A stretch of DNA of 64,000 nt from Ornithinicoccus sp045032955 (GTDB taxonomy: Bacteria > Actinomycetota > Actinomycetes > Actinomycetales > Dermatophilaceae), in assembly GCF_045032955.1 (NCBI RefSeq), contig NZ_JBJFZU010000011.1, positions 124,001 to 188,000 of the forward strand, given 5' to 3'. Of the stretch, positions 37,591 to 46,062 are shown one piece after another (position 1 is the first letter of the stretch; each line of letters begins with the position of its first letter). The position numbers were made by a program, and so were the translations under genes. The notes beneath the pieces are model-generated. The model was not told the origin of the DNA. It was given only the letters and a program-made list of their open reading frames with translations, and did no database searches.

Positions 37591-38700
37591 TCAGGCCACG
37601 GAACGGATCGGCCCGAGCCAGGGCTCGAGGCCGTCCTGGTGCTCCTCCCAGCGGGGGCCACGGGAGCGGAGCTCGGCGTCGGTGAGCAGGCAGTCGTGGA
37701 AGGCGTCCCGGACGGCTGCCCGGCGGTCGTCGTCGTGCCGACCGGTGACGACCACCCGTGAGAGCGGGCCGGAGCCACCGGCGCCCCAGGCGGCGACCGG
37801 ACCCAGCCGGTGCTGGCCGCCGGCCCCGTCCCAGCCGATGACGTCGGCGGGGCGGGTGGCCACCCACAGGCAGCCTCGGGCCCGGTGCGAGCCGACCCCG
37901 AGGTCCTCGAAGCGCTCCTCCAGCCGCTGCGGGTGCAGGGGCCGGTCCGCAGTCAGGTCCAGGGTCCAGACCTGGTCCGTCTGCGGGGTGGGCACCACCC
38001 CACGTCGGACCTCGCTGACCCAGGACTCGGTGGCACCGTGGTGGTGCAGACCCTGCTGCAGGATGCGGGCGTCGATCTCGCTGCCGTCCCGCAGCACCAG
38101 GGCACCCGGCCGGGCCAGCGCCCGGACCGCGTCGTGGCCCACCGGGTCCCGGCGGCCCCGGACCACGACCAGGTCGGCGTACTCCAGGATCGGGACGGCC
38201 ACCTCGGCCAGTCCCCGGTCGTCCCCGGGCAGCGTGGGCACGCCGGCCTCCTCGAGCAGGTCGTCGCCGAGCAGCACGTCCCCCAGCCGCTCGCCCTCGA
38301 AGGCGGCGACGACGGAGGCGACGTGGAAGGCCCGCTGCTGCGGGGCCGACGACATGGCAGTGACGCGGCAGACCTGCGAGGCCTCCGCCCCGGCGGCGAG
38401 GTGAGCGACGATCCCGGACCAGCGACCGATCTGTCCCAGGCGGTCCAGGGTGGGCACCATGTCCTCACGGATGGCGCAGCTCACGCAGGCGTGCTCCAGG
38501 TCGACGACCTCCTCCTCCAGACGGCCGGTGACGTCGCTGACGACACGCACGAGCTGCTGACGGTCGGCATCGATCCGGTGCTGCACGACGACGGCCTCGG
38601 GCAGGTCCCACTGCAGGCCGATGGTGGTGGCCGCCATCGCCTCCGGATCGATCCCGGTGACGAGGTGGACGGGCGTGCTGCCCACCGACCGGGTGCTCAC
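37591..38700 (-). CDS. mrf: Mrf-like protein (degenerate COG0523/CobW homologue), zinc-linked ribosome hibernation factor
   Basis: A 369-residue protein of the COG0523 fold that has lost the P-loop: where family members have GFLGAGKTT it reads TGIDPEAMAATT. It keeps a Cys pair, ACVSCAIREDM, near residue 73. This combination, together with its place beside C-minus ribosomal genes, matches mycobacterial Rv0106/Mrf, which recruits the hibernation factor Mpy to zinc-free ribosomes. GTG 38700 overlaps the L31 stop (GTGA). A zinc chaperone role is the alternative. Confidence 0.75.
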   Translation of the reverse strand: MSTRSVGSTPVHLVTGIDPEAMAATTIGLQWDLPEAVVVQHRIDADRQQLVRVVSDVTGRLEEEVVDLEHACVSCAIREDMVPTLDRLGQIGRWSGIVAHLAAGAEASQVCRVTAMSSAPQQRAFHVASVVAAFEGERLGDVLLGDDLLEEAGVPTLPGDDRGLAEVAVPILEYADLVVVRGRRDPVGHDAVRALARPGALVLRDGSEIDARILQQGLHHHGATESWVSEVRRGVVPTPQTDQVWTLDLTADRPLHPQRLEERFEDLGVGSHRARGCLWVATRPADVIGWDGAGGQHRLGPVAAWGAGGSGPLSRVVVTGRHDDDRRAAVRDAFHDCLLTDAELRSRGPRWEEHQDGLEPWLGPIRSVA

Positions 38701-38978
38701 TCGGCACCACCGGGGGTGGTGCCGGACGGGCGGGCCGTGGAGGCGGCATACCGGCGGCGGAACCGCTCCACCCGCCCCTCGGTGTCGAGGGTGCGGGCCT
38801 TCCCCGTCCAGAACGGGTGGCTGTCGCTGGAGATCTCGACGTCGATCACGGGGTAGGTGGTGCCTTCGAACTCGACGGTCGCTGCGGGGATACGGGTCGA
38901 ACGGGACAGGAACATGTGCCCGGTCGAGGTGTCCCGGAAGACCACGGGGGCGTAGGTGGGGTGGATGTTCTTCTGCAC
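38697..38978 (-). CDS. rpmE2: 50S ribosomal protein L31 type B
   Basis: A 93-residue type B L31: MQKNIHPTYAPVVFRD, then DSHPFWTGKART. It lacks the CxxC pair of type A, so it does not bind zinc. The start is the GTG at 38978. It is the first gene on the minus side of the Zur box and is coupled to the Mrf-like gene. Confidence 0.95.
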   Translation of the reverse strand: MQKNIHPTYAPVVFRDTSTGHMFLSRSTRIPAATVEFEGTTYPVIDVEISSDSHPFWTGKARTLDTEGRVERFRRRYAASTARPSGTTPGGAE

Positions 38979-39000
38979 GGCGTCCTCACTGATACGGTAT

Positions 39001-39015
39001 TGAGAATCGTTCTCA
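39001..39015. promoter_or_regulatory. Zur box, divergent
   Basis: TGAGAA-TCG-TTCTCA is a perfect dyad that fits the Fur/Zur-type operator TGAAAATnnTTTTCA style seen in actinobacteria. It lies in the 60-base gap between rpmE2 and rpmB2 and should repress both operons when zinc is plentiful. Confidence 0.85.
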
Positions 39016-39038
39016 TCTTACACACATCAGGAGACCTC

Positions 39039-39275
39039 ATGTCCCGCGTCTGCCAGGTGACCGGAGCCCGCCCGGGCTTCGGTCACGCGATCTCCCACTC
39101 GCACCGGCGCACCAAGCGACGCTTCGACGTCAACGTGCAGCGCAAGCACTACTGGGTGCCCTCGCTCGGGCGGCGGGTCACCCTCACCGTCAGCCCCCGC
39201 GGCATCAGGACCATCGACCGACGGGGCATCGACGCCGTCGTCGCCTCGCTGCTGGCCCGCGGGGAGAAGCTCTGA
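39039..39275 (+). CDS. rpmB2: 50S ribosomal protein L28, alternative copy
   Basis: A 78-residue L28: MSRVCQVTGARPGFGHAISH and ISHSHRRTKRRFDVNVQ are standard. It keeps a single Cys but not the zinc-binding pairs. AGGAGA precedes the ATG at 39039. It is the first gene on the plus side of the Zur box; its stop shares a base with the L33 start. Confidence 0.94.
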   Translation: MSRVCQVTGARPGFGHAISHSHRRTKRRFDVNVQRKHYWVPSLGRRVTLTVSPRGIRTIDRRGIDAVVASLLARGEKL

Positions 39276-39445
39276 TGGCCGGCCGGAGCAAGGACGTCCG
39301 CCCGAAGATCACCCTGCGCTCCACCGCCGGGACCGGGACCAGCTACGTCACCGAGAAGAACAAGCGCACCAGCCCCGACCGTCTGGTCCTGCGCAAGTAC
39401 GACAAGGCGGTCCGCCGGCACGTCGAGTTCAAGGAGTCCCGCTGA
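39275..39445 (+). CDS. rpmG2: 50S ribosomal protein L33, zinc-free type
   Basis: A 56-residue L33 (MAGRSKDVRPKITLRSTA ... YVTEKNKRTSPDRLVLRKYD) with no Cys, the C-minus form. It overlaps L28 and S14 by single bases (TGATG on both sides), so the three are tightly coupled. Confidence 0.94.
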   Translation: MAGRSKDVRPKITLRSTAGTGTSYVTEKNKRTSPDRLVLRKYDKAVRRHVEFKESR

Positions 39446-39744
39446 TGGCCAAGAAGAGCAAGATCGCCGCGCAGCGTCGGCGCGAGCGCGTCGTCGCACG
39501 GTATGCCGGGCGTCGCGCCGCCCTGAAGGAGACTGCCCGCACCGGGTCGCCGCAGGAGCAGCAGGACGCCCGCCGCGCGCTCCAGCGGCTGCCGAGGGAC
39601 GCCAGCCCCGTCCGGCTCCGAAACCGGGACGCGGTGGACGGTCGGCCCCGCGGCCACCTGCGCACGGTCGGGCTGTCCCGGATCCGCTTCCGGGCGCTGG
39701 CCCACCGCGGCGAGCTCCCGGGCATCACGAAGTCCAGCTGGTAG
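39445..39744 (+). CDS. rpsN2: 30S ribosomal protein S14, zinc-free type
   Basis: A 99-residue long-form S14 ending GLSRIRFRALAHRGELPGITKSSW. The zinc-binding CxxC pairs of the short form are absent (NRDAVDGRPRG in that region). It is the last gene of this arm; the alternative S18 seen in mycobacterial and Streptomyces sets is missing here. Confidence 0.95.
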   Translation: MAKKSKIAAQRRRERVVARYAGRRAALKETARTGSPQEQQDARRALQRLPRDASPVRLRNRDAVDGRPRGHLRTVGLSRIRFRALAHRGELPGITKSSW

Positions 39745-39795
39745 TCGAGGGGCCGGGCCGCCGGGGGCGCCGGTGGGCTGTGCTGAGATGGGTGG

Positions 39796-41886
39796 ATGAC
39801 CAACCCCCTGCTGTCCCCCTCGACCCTTCCCTTCGCCCTGCCCGACTACGCCACGATCACCGACGCCCACGTGCGCGAGGCGATCGAGGCGGGGATGACC
39901 GAGCAGCTCGCGGAGCTGCGGGCCCTGGCCACCGAGTCGGCGCCCGCCACCGTGGAGAACGTGCTGCACGCCTGGGAGACCGCGGGCGCGACGCTGGACC
40001 GGACGCTGGCCGCCTTCTGGGTGGCCAAGTCCGCGGACACCAACGACGAGCGGGACGCGATCATGGCCGACTTCGCACCCCGCCTGGCCCAGCACAGCGA
40101 CACGATCATGCTGGACGCGGACCTCTACGCACGGCTGAAGCAGCTGCGGGAGCGCGCCGACGCCGGCCAGGTGGAGCTGGACGAGCAGGACGACTTCGTC
40201 CTCACCGAGCGGCTGCGCGGATACGAACGCAACGGCATCGCTCTCGAGGAGGGCCGGCAGGAGCGTCTGCGCGAGCTCAACGCCGAGCTGGCGACGTTGT
40301 CCACGGAGTTCGAGCGCCTGCTGGTCAAGGGGCGCCTGGCGGCGGCGGTGCACGTCACCGACGAGGCCGAGCTGGCCGGGCTGGGTGACGCCGACAAGGC
40401 AGGGCTGCGCGAGTCCGCCCAGGCCCGCGGCCTGGACGGCTGGCTGGTCACCATCACCAACACCACCGGCCAGCCGATCCTGGACTCCCTGGAGGACCGG
40501 GGCCTGCGGGAGCGGGTGTTCTCCGCCTCCGTGGGGCGCGGGTTGGGCAGCGACGACGACGGCGACTCCGAGACCGACACCCGCGACATCCTGGTCAGGA
40601 TTGCCCGTCTGCGCTCGGAGCGCGCCACCCTGCTCGGTTACGAGCACCACGCCGCCTACACCCACGAGGTCGGCTGCGCCCGGACGACGGACGCGGTCAG
40701 CGACCTGCTCGGCCGCCTGGCCCCCGGCGTGACCGAGATCGCGCAGCGTGAGGCCACCGCCCTGCAGGGGCTGCTGGAGCAGCAGCACCCCGGCGCCGAG
40801 CTGCAGGGCTGGGACTGGCAGTTCCTGTCCGCCCGGCAGCAGGCGGCCGGTGGCGAGGGGTCCTTCGACACGGACCGTCTCAAGCCCTACCTGGAGTTCG
40901 ACCGGGTGCTGCACGACGGGGTGTTCGCCGCGGCGACCGCGCTCTACGGCATCACCTTCCACGAGCGCCCGGAGCTGGTCGGCTACACCGACGAGGCCCG
41001 GGTCTTCGAGGTCCGCGAGGAGGACGGCACCGCCCTCGGGGCCGTCGTCATCGACGCCTACACCCGCCCCACCAAGAAGGGTGGCGCCTGGATGACGAGC
41101 ATCGTCAAGCAGTCGCACCTGCTGGGTGACCTGCCGGTCGTCACCAACACCTGCAACGTGCCGCCGGCGGCGCCGGGCTCGCCGAGCCTGATGACCTGGA
41201 CCAACGTCATCACCCTCTTCCACGAGTTCGGGCACGACCTGCACGGGCTGCTCTCCGACGTGCGCTACCCCTCGCGGGCCGGGACGTCTGTGCCCCGCGA
41301 CTTCGTCGAGTTCCCCAGCCAGGTCAACGAGATCTGGGCCTGGGAGCCGGCCATGCTGCAGCGCTTCGCGCGCCACCACGAGACCGGTGAGCCGATCCCG
41401 GCCGAGTGGATCGACGCGCTCGTCGCGAACCGCACCGAGACCGGGTACCACACCCTCGAGCTGCTCAAGGCGATGATCCTGGACCAGGCCTGGCACCAGA
41501 CCCCGCTGGCGGAGCTGCCCGAGGACGGGTCCGCGGTGGAGGAGTTCGAGGCCGCCGCGCTGGAGCGGGCCGGGGTCGCCTTCCCGCTCGTCCCGCCGCG
41601 TTACCGCTCGGCCTACTTCCACCACATCTTCGGCGGCGGCTACTCCGCCGGGTACTACTCCTACCTCTGGTCCGAGGTGATGGACGCCGACACCGTCGCG
41701 TGGTTCCGCGAGCAGGCCGAGGACGGCTCCCCCGGGGGGATGACCCGCGCCGCCGGGGCGACCTTCCGCCGCGAGCTGCTCGGCCGGGCCGGGTCGATCG
41801 AGGCGCTCGAGGCATACCGCCGCTTCCGCGGCTCCGACCCGGACGTCAGTCATCTGCTGGCCCGGCTCGGGCTCGGCGCCGCCTGA
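39796..41886 (+). CDS. M3 family metallopeptidase (Dcp/oligopeptidase A-like)
   Basis: A 696-residue cytoplasmic zinc peptidase. The catalytic motif FHEFGHDLHGL carries His476, Glu477 and His480, and the third ligand is in the SQVNEIWAWEP region. The N-terminal half is helical, as in the family. It cleaves short peptides. Length is typical of Dcp. The start ATG at 39796 follows a weak TGAGAT. A strong hairpin terminator follows the gene. Confidence 0.93.
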   Translation: MTNPLLSPSTLPFALPDYATITDAHVREAIEAGMTEQLAELRALATESAPATVENVLHAWETAGATLDRTLAAFWVAKSADTNDERDAIMADFAPRLAQHSDTIMLDADLYARLKQLRERADAGQVELDEQDDFVLTERLRGYERNGIALEEGRQERLRELNAELATLSTEFERLLVKGRLAAAVHVTDEAELAGLGDADKAGLRESAQARGLDGWLVTITNTTGQPILDSLEDRGLRERVFSASVGRGLGSDDDGDSETDTRDILVRIARLRSERATLLGYEHHAAYTHEVGCARTTDAVSDLLGRLAPGVTEIAQREATALQGLLEQQHPGAELQGWDWQFLSARQQAAGGEGSFDTDRLKPYLEFDRVLHDGVFAAATALYGITFHERPELVGYTDEARVFEVREEDGTALGAVVIDAYTRPTKKGGAWMTSIVKQSHLLGDLPVVTNTCNVPPAAPGSPSLMTWTNVITLFHEFGHDLHGLLSDVRYPSRAGTSVPRDFVEFPSQVNEIWAWEPAMLQRFARHHETGEPIPAEWIDALVANRTETGYHTLELLKAMILDQAWHQTPLAELPEDGSAVEEFEAAALERAGVAFPLVPPRYRSAYFHHIFGGGYSAGYYSYLWSEVMDADTVAWFREQAEDGSPGGMTRAAGATFRRELLGRAGSIEALEAYRRFRGSDPDVSHLLARLGLGAA

Positions 41887-41908
41887 GCAGCCGCTGAGAG
41901 CGGGTCAC

Positions 41909-41941
41909 GGCCCGGCGCATCAGGTGCGGATGCGCCGGGCC
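41909..41941. terminator. Hairpin terminator after the M3 peptidase
   Basis: A perfect 13-base-pair stem, GGCCCGGCGCATC with GATGCGCCGGGCC, closes a seven-base loop. Confidence 0.88.
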
Positions 41942-41982
41942 ACCATCGCGATTAGTGTCGAGGATCAGCCAAGGAGGTTGGC

Positions 41983-42219
41983 ATGAAGCGCATCTATCTT
42001 CCGGCGTATGCCGTCGTCGCGGTCGTCCTGGTGGCGTGGTGGGCACTGTCCCAGTCCGTCGTCCCGTTGGTCCTGCTGGCCCTGGTGCTCGTCGTGGCCG
42101 CGGTGCACGTGGTGAAGTACACGAGCGGTCCGGGCAGCGTCTCGAGCCACCACGACGAGGTCGAGGCGCAGGCCCGCTCCGGCTTCCCGGTGCCGCCGGA
42201 ACGGCCCGGCGGGGTCTAA
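41983..42219 (+). CDS. Small two-helix membrane protein
   Basis: A 78-residue protein with two membrane helices (YAVVAVVLVAWWAL and VVPLVLLALVLVVAAVHVV) and a soluble polar C-terminus. I do not recognise a family. AAGGAGG sits just before the ATG at 41983, a strong ribosome site. Its stop overlaps the stop of the convergent MarR gene by four bases. Confidence 0.75.
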   Translation: MKRIYLPAYAVVAVVLVAWWALSQSVVPLVLLALVLVVAAVHVVKYTSGPGSVSSHHDEVEAQARSGFPVPPERPGGV

Positions 42220-42719
42220 CCGCCCGCGGCGGACCCGGGCCGGTCGCGCTCCGCCTCGATCTGCCGGGCGACGTCCCGCATCCGCTCGACCAGCCGCGCC
42301 AGATCAGCCAGTTCATCGGCGTCCAGCCGGGCCAGCACCCGCCCGCGCGCCTGCGCGGCCGGCCCCTCGAGGTCGGCCAGCACCTGGGTGCCTGACCCGC
42401 TGATCCGGAGCAGCACCCGACGCCGGTCGGCAGGGTCGTGCTCCCGGTCCAGCCAGCCCTTCGACGCGATCCGGTCGATGATGCCGCTCATGGTCGGGGT
42501 GGAGACGTCCAGCGCCTCGGCCAGGGCGGCACCGGTGACCCCCGGCGAGGCCCGGAGCAGTGAGAGCACCTGCAGCTGGCGCAGCGTCAGTTCGGCCGGC
42601 ATCGGCAGCGGGTCCAGCCAGCGCATCGCCACGGCGTGCAGCTCGGCCTCCGCCTCCGCCACCCGGGTGACGAGGGCGGCGACGGCAGGCTCGTGTCCGT
42701 CCTGCGTCGTGGCAGCCAT
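42216..42719 (-). CDS. MarR family transcriptional regulator
   Basis: A 167-residue winged-helix dimer: TLRQLQVLSLLRASPGVTGAALAEALDVSTPTMSGIIDRIASKGWL is the DNA-binding core, and the wing is DPADRRRVLLRIS. It is divergent from the RND pump at a 62-base gap and probably represses it. GGAGGG precedes the ATG at 42719. Confidence 0.93.
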   Translation of the reverse strand: MAATTQDGHEPAVAALVTRVAEAEAELHAVAMRWLDPLPMPAELTLRQLQVLSLLRASPGVTGAALAEALDVSTPTMSGIIDRIASKGWLDREHDPADRRRVLLRISGSGTQVLADLEGPAAQARGRVLARLDADELADLARLVERMRDVARQIEAERDRPGSAAGG

Positions 42720-42781
42720 ACCCGGTCCCTCCAGATTTCGATTCGTCCCAGGGTAACTGTTGGCCCTAGGCTTGACATCCT

Positions 42782-45700
42782 ATGGCCCGCCTCACCCTGT
42801 TCAGCGTCCGCAACCGGGCGCTGATCGCGCTCGCCACCGTCTTCGGCATCCTGGCCGGGCTCTGGTCCACCAGCGCGCTCTCCCGCGAGCTCTTCCCCTC
42901 GCTGCAGTTCCCGGTCCTGGTGGTCGCCACCTCGGCACCCGGGTCCAGCTCCTCGGTCATCGAGGAACAGCTCACCGAGCCGGTGGAGATCGCCGCCCAG
43001 GGGTTGAACAACGTGGTCGAGGTGACCTCCACCAGCACCGACGGCTTCTCCTCGGTCATCCTCGAGCTCGACTACGGCACCGACCTGGGCGCCGCGCAGA
43101 CGGACCTGCAGCGCGCCGTGCTGTCGCTGCCCGACCTGCCGGAGAGCGCCAGCCCGCAGATCTTCGCCGGCAACCTCGACGACTTCCCGATCATCCAGCT
43201 CGCCGCCACCGGAGGCAGCGACGGCCAGGACCTGGTCGACCGCCTGGAGCGCCTGGTGGTGCCCGAGATCGAGGACATCGACGGCGTCCGGGCCGTCACC
43301 CTCTCCGGGGTCGCCGACCGGGTGGTCACGGTGGACCTCGACGAGGAAGAGGCCGCCGAGGCCGGGGCCAGCGCCGCCGCCGTGGGCCAGCTGCTGCAGA
43401 GCAACGGGGTCGTGCTCCCGGGTGGTCAGGTGCTCGACGGCGAGACCGAGCTGCCGATCCAGGTCGGGTCCCGGTTGACCTCGCCCGAACAGCTCGCGGC
43501 GCTGCCGCTGCTCACCCAGCAGGCGATCGGTGCGCAGCAGGCCGCCGGGCAGGCCCGCACCCAGTCGCAGGAGGCGCAGCAGGCGGCCGACGAGGCAGCC
43601 GAAGCAGCAGCAGCCGCGCCCACCGACCCGGAGCTGGCGCAGCAGGCCTCGGTCGCCGCCGCCACCGCCGAGCAGGCAGCCGCCGCCGTGGACGAGGCGG
43701 GCGAGGTGGAGGTCCCCACCCTGGGGGACGTCGCGGAGGTGCGGCTGGAGGAGCGTCCGGCGACGGCATACACGCGCACCAACGGAGAGGCAAGTGTGGG
43801 GCTGGCCATCACCAAGACCCCGGACGGCAACGCCGTGGAGATCTCCCACCAGCTCGAGGAGCTGCAGGGCGAGCTGCTGCCGGCCCTGGACGGCGGCGAG
43901 CTGGTCACCATCTTCGACGGGGCACCCTTCATCGAGAAGTCGATCGAGGACCTGGCCACCGAGGGGCTGCTGGGACTGGGCTTCGCGATCGTCGTGGTGC
44001 TGGTCTTCCTGATGTCGGTGCGGCTGACCCTGGTCACCGCGGTGTCCATCCCGTTGTCGCTGCTGCTGGCGCTGCTCGGGCTGCAGGTGGCCGGCTACTC
44101 GCTGAACATCCTCACCCTCGGCGCCCTGACCATCTCCGTCGGTCGCGTCGTCGACGACTCGATCGTGGTCATCGAGAACATCAAGCGGCACGTCGCGCGC
44201 GGCGACGAGCGACGGACCGCCGTGGTCGAGGCGACCCGCGAGGTGGCCGGGGCGATCACCTCGGCGACCGTCGCGACGGTGGCGGTCTTCCTGCCGCTCG
44301 GCTTCGTCGGCGGTCAGGTCGGGGAGCTGTTCCGACCGTTCGCGGTGACGGTCAGCCTGGCGATGCTCGGGTCGCTGCTGGTGGCCCTGACCATCGTCCC
44401 CGTGCTCGGGTTCTGGTTCCTCGGCGGGCGGGGCGGCGGGGGCAAGCACCTGCCGGAGGCGCCGGAGACCGAGCCCGACGACCGTCCCGACCGGATGCAG
44501 CGGGTCTACCTGCCCGGGCTGCACTGGGCGCTGCGGAAGCCGTGGGTCACCCTGGTGCTGGCCGCGCTGCTGCTCGGCGGGACCGGGTATGCCGCCACCC
44601 TGCTGAAGACCGACTTCATCGGCAGCACCGGCGAGAACACCCTGCAGGCCACGCTCACCATGCCGACCGGCACGACGCTCGAGGACACGGACGCCGAGGC
44701 CGTCCGGGTCGAGGAGTGGCTCGCGGAGCGTGACGACGTCCAGACCTACCAGGTGACCGCCGGGAGTCCGGGCGGCATCGAGGCCGTCTTCGCCGGCAGC
44801 GGCGCGAACACCGCTACCTTCGCCCTCACCCTGGAGGAGGGCGTGGAGGGCGAGGTCTTCGGCGAGCAGCTGGTGGCCGGCGTCGACCTGCCCGCGGGCG
44901 CCACCCTGGTGGCGCAGGCGAGCCAGCAGCCGGGGGCCGGCGGGCTCGAGGTGCAGGTGCAGGGGCAGAGCACCGAGGACCTGCGGGTGGCCGCCGAGGA
45001 CGTCGCCGCGGCGATGCGCGAGGTCGGCGCCCTCGACGTCAGCAACAACCTCACCGACACCGTCCCCGCGCTGGAGGTGCAGGTGGACCGCGCGGCGGCC
45101 GCCGAGGCCGGGCTGGCCGAGGCCCAGCTGGGGCAGGTGGTCCAGGCGGCCACCGACGGCGCCACCGTGGGCCAGGTGGAGCTCGACGCCGACCAGGTGG
45201 ACGTGGTGGTCCGCCAGGGCGAGGCCGACGACCTGGAGGCGCTGCGCGGGCTCGAGGTCGGCACCGACGTCGACGGGGAGCCCGTCACCCTCGCCGACGT
45301 CGCCGACCTGGAGACGGTCGAGGAGGCGGTGAGCATCAGCCGGGTGGACGGGCAGCGGGCCGCCACCGTCACCGGCCGCTCCACGGGAGACGACCTGGGG
45401 GCGGTCACCGCGGACCTGCGGGAGGCGTTGGACACGCTCGAGGTCCCCGAGGGCGTGCAGGTCACCCTCGGCGGGGTCAGCTCGGACCAGGAGGAGGCGT
45501 TCTCCGCGCTCGGGCTGGCGCTGCTCGCGGCGATCGCCATCGTCTACCTGGTGATGGTGGCGACCTTCAACTCGCTGCTGCAGCCGCTCATCCTGCTGGT
45601 CTCGGTGCCCTTCGCGGCGACCGGGTCGGTCGGTCTGCTGCTCGTCACCGGCACGCCCCTGGACATCGCCTCGATGGTCGGACTGCTGATGCTGATCGGC

Positions 45701-46006
45701 ATCGTGGTGACCAACGCGATCGTCCTCATCGACCTGGTGAACCAGTACCGCACGCAGGGTATGGACCGGCGCACCGCCGTGGTCGAGGGAGCCCGGCACC
45801 GGCTACGGCCGATCGTGATGACGGCGCTGGCGACGATCCTGGCGCTCACCCCGATGGCCTTCGCCATCACCGGCGGCGGGGCGTTCATCTCGCAGCCGCT
45901 GGCGATCGTGGTGATCGGCGGGCTGATCAGCTCGACGCTGCTCACGCTGATCCTGGTACCCGTCCTCTACGACCTCGTCGAGAGAGCCACCGCGCGCCTC
46001 CGCTGA
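42782..46006 (+). CDS. RND family efflux transporter (HAE1/AcrB fold)
   Basis: A 1074-residue pump with twelve membrane helices in two halves. The proton-relay motif in helix 4 is GRVVDDSIVVIENIKRH. In a Gram-positive cell it works without an outer membrane channel, as for SwrC-type pumps. An Ala/Gln-rich segment of about 70 residues (about 240-312; repeated AQQAA, EAAEAAAAA) is inserted in the porter domain and should form a coiled coil. The start ATG 42782 lies nine bases after TAGGCT. MarR lies divergently. Confidence 0.92.
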   Translation: MARLTLFSVRNRALIALATVFGILAGLWSTSALSRELFPSLQFPVLVVATSAPGSSSSVIEEQLTEPVEIAAQGLNNVVEVTSTSTDGFSSVILELDYGTDLGAAQTDLQRAVLSLPDLPESASPQIFAGNLDDFPIIQLAATGGSDGQDLVDRLERLVVPEIEDIDGVRAVTLSGVADRVVTVDLDEEEAAEAGASAAAVGQLLQSNGVVLPGGQVLDGETELPIQVGSRLTSPEQLAALPLLTQQAIGAQQAAGQARTQSQEAQQAADEAAEAAAAAPTDPELAQQASVAAATAEQAAAAVDEAGEVEVPTLGDVAEVRLEERPATAYTRTNGEASVGLAITKTPDGNAVEISHQLEELQGELLPALDGGELVTIFDGAPFIEKSIEDLATEGLLGLGFAIVVVLVFLMSVRLTLVTAVSIPLSLLLALLGLQVAGYSLNILTLGALTISVGRVVDDSIVVIENIKRHVARGDERRTAVVEATREVAGAITSATVATVAVFLPLGFVGGQVGELFRPFAVTVSLAMLGSLLVALTIVPVLGFWFLGGRGGGGKHLPEAPETEPDDRPDRMQRVYLPGLHWALRKPWVTLVLAALLLGGTGYAATLLKTDFIGSTGENTLQATLTMPTGTTLEDTDAEAVRVEEWLAERDDVQTYQVTAGSPGGIEAVFAGSGANTATFALTLEEGVEGEVFGEQLVAGVDLPAGATLVAQASQQPGAGGLEVQVQGQSTEDLRVAAEDVAAAMREVGALDVSNNLTDTVPALEVQVDRAAAAEAGLAEAQLGQVVQAATDGATVGQVELDADQVDVVVRQGEADDLEALRGLEVGTDVDGEPVTLADVADLETVEEAVSISRVDGQRAATVTGRSTGDDLGAVTADLREALDTLEVPEGVQVTLGGVSSDQEEAFSALGLALLAAIAIVYLVMVATFNSLLQPLILLVSVPFAATGSVGLLLVTGTPLDIASMVGLLMLIGIVVTNAIVLIDLVNQYRTQGMDRRTAVVEGARHRLRPIVMTALATILALTPMAFAITGGGAFISQPLAIVVIGGLISSTLLTLILVPVLYDLVERATARLR

Positions 46007-46062
46007 CAGCCGGCCGCCGATGCCGGGGAATAGCCGCGCCGTTCCTCCGGCTTGGTCCTGTC

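Noticed and set aside
37591..38700. Active COG0523 GTPase
   Set aside because: The P-loop GxxxxGKT is missing, so GTP hydrolysis is unlikely.
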